64,000 nucleotides of DNA. Origin: Massilia psychrophila (lineage in GTDB: Bacteria > Pseudomonadota > Gammaproteobacteria > Burkholderiales > Burkholderiaceae_D). The notes beneath the pieces are model-generated. The model saw only the letters and a list, made by a program, of their open reading frames with translations. It was not told the DNA's origin and ran no database searches. Positions 45,127 through 53,873 of the stretch are shown here, in pieces (position 1 is the stretch's first letter; the number at the start of each line of letters is the position of its first letter). A program made the translations under genes and the position numbers. Location of the stretch: NCBI RefSeq assembly GCF_002760665.1, contig NZ_PDOB01000001.1, positions 248,001 to 312,000 of the forward strand, in the 5' to 3' direction.

Positions 45127-45242
45127 TATTCGTTTAAAACGGCGCACCTTGTATTGACGTCGGCGGCGCCCCGCGCAGGCACGAAAAAATCCGTGTAATA
45201 TCCGAATTGTCTTTCCTCAAATAATTACAAAAGGAGCGCTGC

Positions 45243-45755
45243 ATGGCGAAGCTGAACGTCAACGGGATGGTGCGTGAATTCGAAGCGGAGGATGACACGC
45301 CTCTGCTGTGGGTGCTGCGCGAGCAGCTTGGCCTGACCGGTACCAAATACGGCTGCGGCGTTGCCCAGTGCGGCGCCTGCACGGTGCATATCGATGGCGA
45401 ACCGACCCGCACCTGCGTGCGTCCGGTGTTCACCGTCACCGCCACGCAAAAGATCGTGACGATCGAAGGCCTGTCGAAGGATGGCTCGCATCCGGTGCAG
45501 AAGGCCTGGGCCGCGCTCGACGTGCCGCAATGCGGTTTTTGCCAGTCCGGCATGATCATGGCCGCTAGCGCCCTGCTCAAACAGAAACCGAAACCGAGCG
45601 ATGCCGACATCGACAGCGCGATGACCAATATCTGCCGTTGCGGCACCTACAACCGTGTGCGCGCCGCCATCAAGGTCGTCGCCGCGGGCGGCGATGTCAA
45701 GAGCGCGGGCCTGGCAATTAAACACGTCGAACGCAGCGAACGGAGCAAGGCATGA
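45243..45755 (+). CDS. 2Fe-2S subunit of a molybdenum hydroxylase (IorA-like)
   Basis: 170 residues. Plant-type cluster [14 protein letters not shown] and second cluster CGFCQSGM ... [13 protein letters not shown], as in isoquinoline 1-oxidoreductase alpha subunits. Passes electrons from the molybdenum site to an acceptor, often a c-type cytochrome. Good AAGGAG before the start. Overlaps the large subunit gene by four bases. Confidence 0.9.
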   Translation: MAKLNVNGMVREFEAEDDTPLLWVLREQLGLTGTKYGCGVAQCGACTVHIDGEPTRTCVRPVFTVTATQKIVTIEGLSKDGSHPVQKAWAALDVPQCGFCQSGMIMAASALLKQKPKPSDADIDSAMTNICRCGTYNRVRAAIKVVAAGGDVKSAGLAIKHVERSERSKA

Positions 45756-47938
45756 GCTGCCCTGCTATCGCCTCGCCTTCCCGTCGCGGCTTTTTGAAAA
45801 CGTCCGGCGCCGCCGGCCTGGTGCTGGCCTTTCACATTCCCTTTGGCGGCGAGGCTGCAGCCCAGGATTTGCCTGCCAAGCCGGAAATCAACGCCTGGGT
45901 TGTCGTGAAACCCGACGACACGATCGTCATCCGCATCGCGCGCTCCGAGATGGGGCAGGGCACGCTGACCGGCCTGGCCCAGCTGGTGGCCGAGGAGCTG
46001 GACGCCGACTGGAGCCGCGTTACGACCGAATATCCGACCCCCGGCCAAAGCCTGGCGCGCAACCGCGTATGGGGCAGCTTTTCGACCGGCGGCAGCCGCG
46101 GCATGCGCGACTCGCACGAGTACGTGCGCAAGGGCGGCGCCGGCGCGCGCATGATGCTGGTGCAGGCCGCCGCTGCCGAATGGAAGGTGCCGGCGTCCGA
46201 ATGCGTGGCCGCCAACAGCGTCATCACGCATACCCCGTCCGGCCGCACGACCAGCTATGGCAAGGTGGCGAGCGCCGCCGGCAAGCTGGCGCCACCCGCC
46301 GCCGCCGACATCGCACTCAAGGACCCGGCGCAGTGGAAGCTGGCCGGCAAGCGCCTGGCCCGCCTGGACACCGTCAACAAGACCAACGGTTCGCAGGTCT
46401 ACGGCATGGATTTGACCATGCCGGGCATGCTCAACGCCGCCATCAAGGACTGCCCGGTTTTCGGCGGCAAAGTCAAAAGCTTCGACGCCGCCGCGATCGA
46501 AAAACGCCCCGGCATCAAGAAGGTGCTGCAGATCGGCGACAGCGCGGTGGTGGTAGTGGCCGACACCTGGTGGCGCGCGCGCAGCGCGTTGGAGGCGATG
46601 CCGATCGTCTGGGACGAGGGGCCGAACGCCAAGCTGTCCAGTCTTGACATCGCGGCCACCTTGAAAGCCGGGCTGGTTGCCGATGACGCCGTCATCGGCA
46701 ACCAGAACGGCGACGCGCGCGCCGCCATCGCCAGCGCGGTACGCAAGGTCGAAGCGGTGTACTCGTACCCGTACCAGAACCACGCGACCATGGAAACCAT
46801 GAACGCGACCGCCAGGTGGACGCCGGAACTGTGCGAGGTGTGGACCCCGACCCAGAACGGCGAGGCTGCGCTGGCGGCGGCGGCCGAAGCTGCCGGCCTG
46901 CCGCCCGCCAAGTGCGAAATCTATAAACTGCACCTGGGCGGCGGCTTCGGCCGGCGCGGCGCCGTGCACGACTGGGTGCGCCAGGCGGTGGAGATCGCCA
47001 AGGCGATGCCGGGAACGCCCGTCAAACTGATCTGGTCGCGCGAAGAAGACATGCTGCACGGACGCTATCATCCGGTCACCCAGTGCAAGATGACTGCCGG
47101 GCTGGACGCCAAGGGCGAGATTACCGGTGTGCACATGCGCATCTCGGGCCAGTCGATCCTGGCATCGGTAGCGCCGCAGTCGATCAAGGACGGCAAGGAC
47201 CCGGTGGTGTTCCAGGGCCTGAACGCGCCGGGGCCGGAGGCCTCGATCGGCTACACCTTCCCCAATTTGCTGGTCGACCATGCGATGCGCAACCCGCCGG
47301 TGCCGGCCGGCTTCTGGCGCGGCGTGAACCTGAACCAGAACGCGGTCTACCTCGAGTGCTTTATCGACGAAATCGCGCACGCCACAAAGCAGGACCCGCT
47401 GGCGCTGCGCCGCAAGCTGATGGTCAATAGCCCAAAGCACCTCGCGGTGTTAAATGCGGTGGCACAGCGCGTCGGCTGGGACAAGAAGCCGGCCAAGGGT
47501 GTCTTTCGCGGCCTGTCGCAGACCATGGGCTTCGGCAGTTACGTCGCCGCCTGCGCCGAGGTCTCGGTCGACAAGGCCGGCAAGCTCAAGATCCACCGCA
47601 TCGTCGCGGCCACCGATTCGGGCCACGCGGTCAACCCGCAGCAGATCGAGGCGCAGGTCGAGGGTTCCTTCGTCTACGGCCTGTCGGCGGCTTTGTTTGG
47701 CGAGTGCACCGTCAAGAACGGCCGCATGGAGCAGGACAACTTCAGCACCTACCCGGTGATGCTGCTTGCCGACATGCCCAAGGTCGAGACCATCGTCATG
47801 CCGTCGGGCGGCTTCTGGGGCGGGGTCGGCGAGCCGACCATCGCGGTGGCCGCGCCGGCGGTGCTCAACGCGATTTTTGCTGCCACCGGCAAGCGCGTGC
47901 GCGACCTGCCGCTCAAGAACCATAGCCTGAAGGCGTAG
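45752..47938 (+). CDS. Molybdopterin-binding subunit of a periplasmic molybdenum hydroxylase (IorB-like)
   Basis: 728 residues with a twin-arginine-like signal ([18 protein letters not shown]). Features: [24 protein letters not shown] near residue 65, LGGGFGRRG molybdopterin motif, and [34 protein letters not shown] at the C-terminus. Related enzymes hydroxylate N-heterocycles or oxidise aldehydes. The soxX gene follows at 11 bases, an unusual partner. Substrate not predictable. Confidence 0.9.
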   Translation: MSCPAIASPSRRGFLKTSGAAGLVLAFHIPFGGEAAAQDLPAKPEINAWVVVKPDDTIVIRIARSEMGQGTLTGLAQLVAEELDADWSRVTTEYPTPGQSLARNRVWGSFSTGGSRGMRDSHEYVRKGGAGARMMLVQAAAAEWKVPASECVAANSVITHTPSGRTTSYGKVASAAGKLAPPAAADIALKDPAQWKLAGKRLARLDTVNKTNGSQVYGMDLTMPGMLNAAIKDCPVFGGKVKSFDAAAIEKRPGIKKVLQIGDSAVVVVADTWWRARSALEAMPIVWDEGPNAKLSSLDIAATLKAGLVADDAVIGNQNGDARAAIASAVRKVEAVYSYPYQNHATMETMNATARWTPELCEVWTPTQNGEAALAAAAEAAGLPPAKCEIYKLHLGGGFGRRGAVHDWVRQAVEIAKAMPGTPVKLIWSREEDMLHGRYHPVTQCKMTAGLDAKGEITGVHMRISGQSILASVAPQSIKDGKDPVVFQGLNAPGPEASIGYTFPNLLVDHAMRNPPVPAGFWRGVNLNQNAVYLECFIDEIAHATKQDPLALRRKLMVNSPKHLAVLNAVAQRVGWDKKPAKGVFRGLSQTMGFGSYVAACAEVSVDKAGKLKIHRIVAATDSGHAVNPQQIEAQVEGSFVYGLSAALFGECTVKNGRMEQDNFSTYPVMLLADMPKVETIVMPSGGFWGGVGEPTIAVAAPAVLNAIFAATGKRVRDLPLKNHSLKA

Positions 47939-47949
47939 CCGAGGATGCA

Positions 47950-48390
47950 TTGTTGAAATCGATGCGCATTGTTGCCTGCCTGCTGTTTGCGTGTGCCGGT
48001 GCCGGTGCCGGTGCTGCGGCGCGGGCACAAACCGACAGCATCGCCGCGCCGCTCACCGCCGAAGCGGGCGATGCGGCGCGCGGGCGGGCCATCGTGGCCG
48101 ATCGCCAGCTCGGCCTGTGCCTGCTGTGCCACAGCGCGCCGATTGCCGAGGAGCGCTTCCAGGGCAACCTGGCACCAAGCCTGGACGGCGCTGGTGCGCG
48201 CTGGTCTGGCAGCCAGCTGCGCATGCGGATGGTCGACGCCAGCGCGTTTAATTCCGAAACCATCATGCCGTCCTATTTCAAACCGGGTGGCGCGCCGCGT
48301 ACGCCGGCCGCGCTGCGAGGCAAAACCATCCTCAGCGCGCAGCAGGTGGAAGATGTCGTGGCGTATCTGCAGACCTTGGGTGCGCCATGA
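47950..48390 (+). CDS. soxX: Sulfur-oxidation cytochrome c SoxX
   Basis: 146 residues from the TTG at 47950, chosen because GAGG lies five bases upstream; an ATG at 47962 is an alternative. Signal peptide with a GAGAGA stretch coded by a six-base repeat, then one haem site CLLCH and TIMPSYF with the likely methionine ligand. SoxX forms the SoxXA cytochrome that attaches thiosulfate to SoxYZ. Overlaps soxY by four bases. Confidence 0.88.
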   Translation: MLKSMRIVACLLFACAGAGAGAAARAQTDSIAAPLTAEAGDAARGRAIVADRQLGLCLLCHSAPIAEERFQGNLAPSLDGAGARWSGSQLRMRMVDASAFNSETIMPSYFKPGGAPRTPAALRGKTILSAQQVEDVVAYLQTLGAP

Positions 48391-48854
48391 CGGCAATCGA
48401 CAAGTTGGACCGTAGCCGCCGCAAGGCACTCGCCGGCCTTGGCGCGTTGCTGCTGGTGCCGGTGGGGCCGGCCTGCGCCACGCCCGAAAAAATGGCCGCC
48501 GCAATCGATGCATTTACCGGCGCCGCCACGCCGCGGCGTGGCGGCATCACGCTCGAGGTGGCGTCGCTGGTCGACAACGGCAATACGGTGCCGATCACGG
48601 TGCGCGTGGATAGCCCGATGACGGCAATTGACCACGTCGCCGCGATTGCCGTCTTTAACGAACGCAATCCGGAAACCGGCGTCGCCGTGTTCACGCTCGG
48701 TGCGCGCGCCGGCAAGGCCGAGGTGTCGACGCGCATCCGCATGGCCACGTCGCAGAAACTGGTGGCGGTGGCGCGCATGAGCGACGGCAGTTTCCGGATC
48801 CACAGCGCCGACGTGGTGGTGGCGTTAGCCGCGTGCATTGAGGGGGAGGCGTAA
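48387..48854 (+). CDS. soxY: SoxY-like sulfur carrier with altered C-terminus
   Basis: 155 residues with an N-terminal export signal (SRRKALAGLGALLLVPVGPA). The fold (VPITVRVDSPMTAIDHVAAIAVFNERNPETGVAVFTLGA...STRIRMATSQKLVAVARMSDG) matches SoxY. The usual C-terminal swinging arm ends GGCGG with the substrate-binding cysteine; here the end reads VVVALAACIEGEA, so a cysteine is kept but the glycines are gone and four residues follow. soxZ starts directly after its stop. Confidence 0.8.
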   Translation: MTAIDKLDRSRRKALAGLGALLLVPVGPACATPEKMAAAIDAFTGAATPRRGGITLEVASLVDNGNTVPITVRVDSPMTAIDHVAAIAVFNERNPETGVAVFTLGARAGKAEVSTRIRMATSQKLVAVARMSDGSFRIHSADVVVALAACIEGEA

Positions 48855-49178
48855 ATGGCGCGCGCCCTGGTCCACATGCAAGCTACCGCCCGGCGCGGCG
48901 AGGTAATCGGGATTCGCGCCCTGATCGGCCACCCGATGGAAACGGGCTACCGGCCCGGTGCCGACGGCAAGGTACTTGAACGCGACATCATCCGCCGTTT
49001 CACGTGCCGCTACAACGGCGAAATCGTCTTCTCGGCCGAGCTGCACCAGGCCATCGCGGCCAATCCCTACATCGCCTTTTACACGGTCGCAGTCGAGAGC
49101 GGATCGCTCGAATTCAAATGGGAGGGCGACCGCGGATTCGTCCAGGCCGAGACCATGCCGATCACGGTGACGGGGTAG
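48855..49178 (+). CDS. soxZ: Sulfur carrier partner SoxZ
   Basis: 107 residues. ARALVHMQATARRGEVIGIRALIGHPMETGYRP and NPYIAFYTVAVESGSLEFKWEGD are typical of SoxZ, which dimerises with SoxY. A strong GGGGGAGG ribosome binding site lies inside the last codons of soxY. Confidence 0.92.
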   Translation: MARALVHMQATARRGEVIGIRALIGHPMETGYRPGADGKVLERDIIRRFTCRYNGEIVFSAELHQAIAANPYIAFYTVAVESGSLEFKWEGDRGFVQAETMPITVTG

Positions 49179-49182
49179 CCGC

Positions 49183-49953
49183 ATGCCACCGCGCTTCCTT
49201 GCGCTTGTGCCGTTGGTCCTGCTGCTGTGCGCAGGGATCGGTCGCGCCGGTGACCCGCGCAAGTCCGGCTTTGACTTCATGAGCCCGTCGACCCAGGCGA
49301 TGCAGCGCGACGACACCCAGAACCCGGCGATGCTGTGGGTGGGCGGCGGTGCAGCGCTGTGGCAGCGCAAGGCCGGCCGCAGCAATCAATCGTGTGCAAG
49401 CTGCCACGGCGACGCCACAGCCAGCATGCGTGGCGTGGCGGCGCGGTTTCCGGCGTTCGATCCGCATACCAACGCGGCCATCGGCCTTGGGCAGCGCATC
49501 AACCAATGCCGCGTGCGGCACCAGCAGGCCGAACCCTTGGCGCCTGAAAGCGAAGAACTGCTCAGCGTCGAAAGTTATGTGGCCGTGCAATCGCGCGGCA
49601 TGCCGCAGGCCCCGCCGCCGGATCCGCGCCTGACACCGGCTTTGGCGCGCGGCGGGCGGCTGTTTGCGCAGCGCATCGGCCAGCTGAACCTGTCGTGCGC
49701 GCAGTGCCATGACGCCAACTGGGGCCGGCGGCTGGGCGGCAGCACCATCCCGCAAGGCCATGCGCTCGCCTATCCGGTGTACCGGCTGGAGTGGCAAGGC
49801 ATGGGGTCGCTGCAGCGCCGGCTGCGCAACTGCATGAGCGGGGTGCGCGCGCAGGTGCCGCGATGGAACGCGCAGGAGCTGGTTGACCTCGAAGTGTACC
49901 TGGCGACGCGCGCCAAAGGAATGACACTGGAAGCGCCGGGCGTGCGGCCCTAG
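49183..49953 (+). CDS. soxA: Dihaem cytochrome SoxA
   Basis: 256 residues with signal peptide. Haem sites CASCH (71-75) and CAQCH (172-176), and the catalytic cysteine C217 in RLRNCMSG. Works with SoxX to conjugate sulfur compounds to SoxYZ. All key residues are present, so the enzyme looks functional despite the unusual SoxY. Confidence 0.93.
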   Translation: MPPRFLALVPLVLLLCAGIGRAGDPRKSGFDFMSPSTQAMQRDDTQNPAMLWVGGGAALWQRKAGRSNQSCASCHGDATASMRGVAARFPAFDPHTNAAIGLGQRINQCRVRHQQAEPLAPESEELLSVESYVAVQSRGMPQAPPPDPRLTPALARGGRLFAQRIGQLNLSCAQCHDANWGRRLGGSTIPQGHALAYPVYRLEWQGMGSLQRRLRNCMSGVRAQVPRWNAQELVDLEVYLATRAKGMTLEAPGVRP

Positions 49954-49970
49954 CATGTAAAGGAAACCCG

Positions 49971-50282
49971 ATGAACCTATTGATTGTTACGCTGCTCGCT
50001 CTGGCAGCATCATCCCACGCCGTTGCGCTTGAAAACGGCCAGCGCCTGTACGCCAGCTGCGCCGGCTGCCACGGTACCGCCGGCCTCGACGCCGGCGGCG
50101 GCAAGCTGCTGCCGGTGCTGGCCGGCCAGCCGAAAGACGCGCTGGCGGCCAGCATGCGCGCGTTCAAGGAGGGCACCCGGCCCGCCACCATCATGGGGCA
50201 GATCGCCAAGGGCTACAGCGACGAACAGATCGAACAGATTGCCGGCTACCTGGCCGCGCAGCGTTCGACGCAAGCGAAATGA
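49971..50282 (+). CDS. Monohaem cytochrome c, probable flavocytochrome c subunit
   Basis: 103 residues with signal peptide and haem site CAGCH (30-34), plus the methionine region ATIMGQIAKGYSDEQIEQIAGYLA. Overlaps the flavoprotein gene by four bases, indicating it is the cytochrome subunit of the sulfide dehydrogenase (FccA/SoxE type). Confidence 0.85.
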   Translation: MNLLIVTLLALAASSHAVALENGQRLYASCAGCHGTAGLDAGGGKLLPVLAGQPKDALAASMRAFKEGTRPATIMGQIAKGYSDEQIEQIAGYLAAQRSTQAK

Positions 50283-51556
50283 AACGCCGCCAGTTCGTCA
50301 AAGGCATCAGCGCCCTGGCCCTGACCCCGCTCGCCGGCTGCGCCAGCACCGCCAGTAGCAGGCGCCGCCAGGTGGTGGTGGTCGGCGGCGGCTTCGGCGG
50401 CGCCACTGCCGCCAAATACATCCGGCTGTGGAGCGAGGGTGCAATCGACGTCACGCTGGTAGAGCCGAATCCCACGTTCATCTCCTGCCCGCTGTCAAAC
50501 CTGGTGCTGGGCGGTTCCATGCAGATGGCCGACATCACGCTTGGCTACGCCGGATTGGCAAGCATTGGCGTGCGCATCGTGCGCGACCGCGCGGCGCAGA
50601 TCGACTTCGACAAGCAGGCCGTGATGCTGGCCAGCGGGCAGGCGTTGCGTTACGACCGGCTGGTGCTCTCGCCTGGCGTCGATTTTCTGTGGGACCAGCT
50701 ACCCGGCATGCAGCGGCCCGGCGCGCAGGACACCGTGCTGCATGCCTGGCATGCCGGTACGCAAACCGCGGCCTTGCGCGCCCAGCTGGGCGCAATGGCG
50801 GACGGCGGTGTCTTCGCGATGACGATCCCGCCGGCGCCCTACCGCTGTCCGCCCGGCCCGTACGAACGCGCCTGCCAGGTGGCGCATTATTTCAGCCGCG
50901 CGAAGCCGAAGTCGAAGGTGCTGATTTTAGACGCCAACGACGATGTGGTGTCGAAGGGCAAGCTGTTCAAGGCAATCTGGGCCACGCGTTACGCCGGCAT
51001 GGTCGAATACCGCCCCCGCTTCATGACTGCCGATGTCGACGCCGCCGCCCGCACCGCGATTTCCGAACTGGGGGACAAGGTGCAGGCCGCGGTGCTGAAC
51101 GTCATTCCGCCCCAGCGCGCCGGCAGCATCGCGGCGCAAGCCGGGCTGGCCAACGTCAACAGGCGCTGGTGCGAAGTCGACTTCCTGACCTTCGCGTCGA
51201 CGCAAGCGGCCAACGTGCACGTGCTGGGCGACGCTATCCAGGCTTCGCCGCTGATGCCGAAATCGGCGCACATGGCAAACCAACACGCCAAGATATGCGC
51301 CGGCGCGGTGGTGGACTTGTTGAACGGGAAGTCGCCGAACCCGGCGCCGATGCTGACCAACACCTGCTACAGCTTCGTCACCGATCGCGAGGCCATCCAC
51401 GTGGCGTCGGTCCACGCCTGGGACGCGGCGGCAAAGACGCTGCTGGTGGTGCCCGGCTCGGGCGGCCTGTCGGGCGCGGCCAACGAACCGGAAGCAGCCT
51501 ATGCGATGAGCTGGGCCCGCAACATCTGGTCCGACTCGCTGAACCAGGTGCGGTAG
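50279..51556 (+). CDS. fccB: Sulfide dehydrogenase (flavocytochrome c) flavoprotein subunit
   Basis: 425 residues. Twin-arginine-like start (KRRQFVKG) with a lipobox-like LAGC, FAD-binding VVVVGGGFGGATAAKYIRL, and the redox-active cysteine pair C70 (FISCPLSN) and C363 (LTNTCYSF). It oxidises sulfide to sulfur and passes electrons to the cytochrome subunit. The stop codon lies inside a 15-base inverted repeat. Confidence 0.92.
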   Translation: MKRRQFVKGISALALTPLAGCASTASSRRRQVVVVGGGFGGATAAKYIRLWSEGAIDVTLVEPNPTFISCPLSNLVLGGSMQMADITLGYAGLASIGVRIVRDRAAQIDFDKQAVMLASGQALRYDRLVLSPGVDFLWDQLPGMQRPGAQDTVLHAWHAGTQTAALRAQLGAMADGGVFAMTIPPAPYRCPPGPYERACQVAHYFSRAKPKSKVLILDANDDVVSKGKLFKAIWATRYAGMVEYRPRFMTADVDAAARTAISELGDKVQAAVLNVIPPQRAGSIAAQAGLANVNRRWCEVDFLTFASTQAANVHVLGDAIQASPLMPKSAHMANQHAKICAGAVVDLLNGKSPNPAPMLTNTCYSFVTDREAIHVASVHAWDAAAKTLLVVPGSGGLSGAANEPEAAYAMSWARNIWSDSLNQVR

Positions 51557-51592
51557 CACACGTCGCGCGGGCGGCGGCGTGTGCTACCGCAC
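51548..51592. terminator. Strong hairpin at the end of the sox/fcc operon
   Basis: Perfect 15-base arms GTGCGGTAGCACACG (51548-51562) and CGTGTGCTACCGCAC (51578-51592) around a 15-base loop. The left arm contains the fccB stop codon. No clear T run, so it may be a factor-assisted terminator or 3'-end protecting stem. Confidence 0.55.
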
Positions 51593-51683
51593 CGATCATT
51601 TGCACGCAACGACGTAATATTGTTCATGTTCCATGTCTGCCGTGGCTGGTTTTTACTTTATAGAAATCACAACGAAAGTAATC

Positions 51684-52064
51684 ATGTCTCTCAATAACGC
51701 CGTCGTCTGGATCGATCACACCAAAGCCCAAGTCATTTATTTCGACGCGGATGCGTCCGAGTCCGAGTCGCTCAAGACGCACTCGACCCACCCGCACCCG
51801 CACAAGCGCCACGGCGACACCCATGCCGCCGAAGACGACAACACGGTTTTTTTCGACAATATCGCGACCGCCTTGAACGACGCGAGCACGGTACTGGTGG
51901 TCGGGCCGGCCCAGGAAAAGAACGTTTTTGTTACCTATTTGAAGGCCAAAGTGCCGGCGCTGGCGGCCAAAATCGCTGCTGTGGAAACAGTGGATCACCC
52001 GTCCGACGCGCAATTGCTCACCCATGCGCGCAAGTATTTTGTCAGCACCGGCGGCTTGAAGTAA
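51684..52064 (+). CDS. Small eRF1-domain-like protein (annotated elsewhere as translational machinery protein)
   Basis: 126 residues from the ATG at 51684. NNAVVWIDHTKAQVIYFD at the start and ALNDASTVLVVGPAQEKNVFVTYLKAKVPALAAKIAAVETVDHPSDAQLLTHARKYF at the end resemble the third domain of eRF1/Pelota-like proteins; between them is a histidine-rich stretch (THPHPHKRHGDTH). Role unknown, possibly ribosome-linked stress response. Stands alone. Confidence 0.6.
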   Translation: MSLNNAVVWIDHTKAQVIYFDADASESESLKTHSTHPHPHKRHGDTHAAEDDNTVFFDNIATALNDASTVLVVGPAQEKNVFVTYLKAKVPALAAKIAAVETVDHPSDAQLLTHARKYFVSTGGLK

Positions 52065-52424
52065 CTATGTAAAGCTGGCGACCGCCTCGTCGCCGGACGC
52101 ACCCTGACAGAGATTGGTTTCGGTGTGCATTACCGGCAGGCGGTAGCGGTTGCAATACTGGTGCCTAACGACCGCATAGCCGAAAATTTCGCCGGCCGAG
52201 CAAGGTGGTGTGCAGCGGCGGGCCATAGCGCAGGAAGCCGATGCCAAGCTCCTGCACCAGGTCGAAATCGCGCCGCCAATGGCGGTAGTGACCGCATTTT
52301 CCATCTCGTCCATGCGGACCTTGCCGCCTTGAATGGTCGGGACGCTGTTTTCTATGCCGGTTGCACATATGAAGCCAGGATATGTCGATGCCATTGTCTC
52401 GTCCGGCTGGCGCCGCGCGGCCCA
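52065..52424 (-). pseudogene. Remnant of a family-1-like glycosyl hydrolase gene
   Basis: Minus-strand pieces in two frames: YPGFICATGIENSVPTIQGG ... VRMDEME, then KCGHYRHWRRDFDLVQELGIGFLRYGPPLHTTLLGR, then FGYAVVRHQYCNRYRLPVMHTETNLCQGASGDEAV. Together they match the start and a middle-late part of proteins annotated as beta-glucosidase/family 1 hydrolases. One base is missing in the run of A after DEME (shift near 52300), and most of the central and final sequence is deleted. Nothing else is seen in this 375-base stretch. Confidence 0.65.
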
Positions 52425-52439
52425 TCACCGCCGCATCGG

Positions 52440-53864
52440 TCAAACGACGCCGAGTTTACGTGACCCTGCGTTGTAATTGACCAGGCTTGGCAGCAAGCCG
52501 AGCAGGTCGCTGTCGGACACGCCGAGCCAGCTGCCCAGGGTCGCCGCCAGCTGGTCGACCGAGGTACTCGGCAGCAGCCGGCCCTGGCCGACGTCGTCCG
52601 GTCCATTGCTGGCGACGACCGGCGCGGTGCCGTAAAAACTCCTGCCCTTAACGGCGCCGCCCAGCACGAAATGCATGCTGCCCCAGCCATGGTCGGAGCC
52701 GTCGTTGTTGCCGCTCATGGTGCGGCCGAAATCGGAAGCGGTAAAGGTGGTGACCTTGTCGGCCAGGCCCAGTTCGGCCGTCGCCTTGTAAAAAGCGGCA
52801 AGCGCGCCGGCCACGCTCGTCAGCAGGCCGGGATGCGCGGTCAGCATGGCATCGTGGTTGTCGAATCCCCCCAGGGACACGAAAAACACCTGGCGCTTTG
52901 CACCCAGCGCCGGCGCCGCCGAGATCATGCGCGCCACCATCTTGAGCTGGTCGGCCAGGCCGTTCGGAGCGGGAAAAACCGTGCCCAGTGCGGCGCTCGA
53001 CGCCAGCGCGCCCGTCAATACGGTATCGGCGTCGACCGAGCGCTTCGTCACCCGGCTGTATTCGTTTTCCAGCAGGTGCGCACGCGGCTGGCTGACCAGC
53101 GCGCGCAGCGCGTCCGAGCAGGCGGTGGAGCCGAACAGCGGCGTTTTCAGGCCGGCCAGCGGCACCGATCAGCCGGTCGACACCTGGTACTGCACCGCCG
53201 ATCTGCCCGACATGAAGACGGCATTGCCCGACACGTTGACGCAGGTAAAAGTGGCGTTGCCGTTGCCGCTCTCGAACAGGTCGCCGATGCGCCCGCCCCA
53301 GCCCGAGGTGGCGCCTTCGGGCGACGACGACTGCCAGACCGACTGCTGGTCGTTGTGAGAAAACAGCTTGGGCGGCAGTTTTACGGACTTGTTGATGTAC
53401 TGCAGCTTGGTAGTCGGCTGCACCAGGGTGCCGACGTTGAGGATCACGCCCATCTGGCCGGCATCGAACAGCGGCAGCAGCGGCGCCAGTTCCGGCGCCA
53501 GTGCGTACTGGTGGGCCGCGCCGAGCCTGTCGAGCGGGGCGCTGGCTGGATTCAAGGCGGTGGCGGCCAGGCTCGCACGGCTGTACGCAAACGACGGGCG
53601 CATCTGCTGGTAAGCGGCGTAGCTGGCGCTGTCGTAGGGAACCAGCGTGTTGGCATAATCGTTGCCGCCGTAGAGAAAGACGCACACCAGCGCTTTATAA
53701 TCACCTGCGTCGCTGGCGGTGGCGGCCGATGCTTCGGCCATCGCCGCCAGATTTAGCGCCCACGGCGCTGCGATGCCAGCCACCGACAGTGCCGAGGCGC
53801 GCTTGAGGAAGGCGCGGCGCGAAGCGGCGGTGTCTGGTTTGCTGTGCATGGGAGCGTTCTTCAT
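52440..53864 (-). pseudogene. DUF1501 family protein interrupted by an in-frame TGA
   Basis: 475 codons in a single frame with one internal TGA at 53169-53171. The first part (231 residues) has a twin-arginine-like signal (SRRAFLKRASALSVAG) and the family segment FLYGGNDYANTLVPYD; the second part resumes SVPLAGLKTPLFGS and contains SLGGFDNHDAMLTAHPGLL and FTASDFGRTMSGNNDGSDHGWG. No bases are gained or lost, so this is a nonsense change (or a sequencing error). DUF1501 proteins are exported and travel with DUF1800 proteins, as here. Confidence 0.8.
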
Positions 53865-53873
53865 AGTAACCCT

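Noticed and set aside
45127-45242. Possible riboswitch upstream of the molybdenum hydroxylase genes
   Set aside because: I looked for stems resembling the Moco element in this 116-base gap and saw none convincing.
48387-48854. Frameshift hiding a normal GGCGG end of SoxY
   Set aside because: Neither alternative frame near 48820-48854 gives a Gly-Gly-Cys-Gly-Gly end, so the variant ending appears real unless several bases are wrong.
53169-53171. Selenocysteine codon in the DUF1501 gene
   Set aside because: The family has no selenoprotein members, the position is not a redox site, and no SECIS-like stem is evident right after the TGA.
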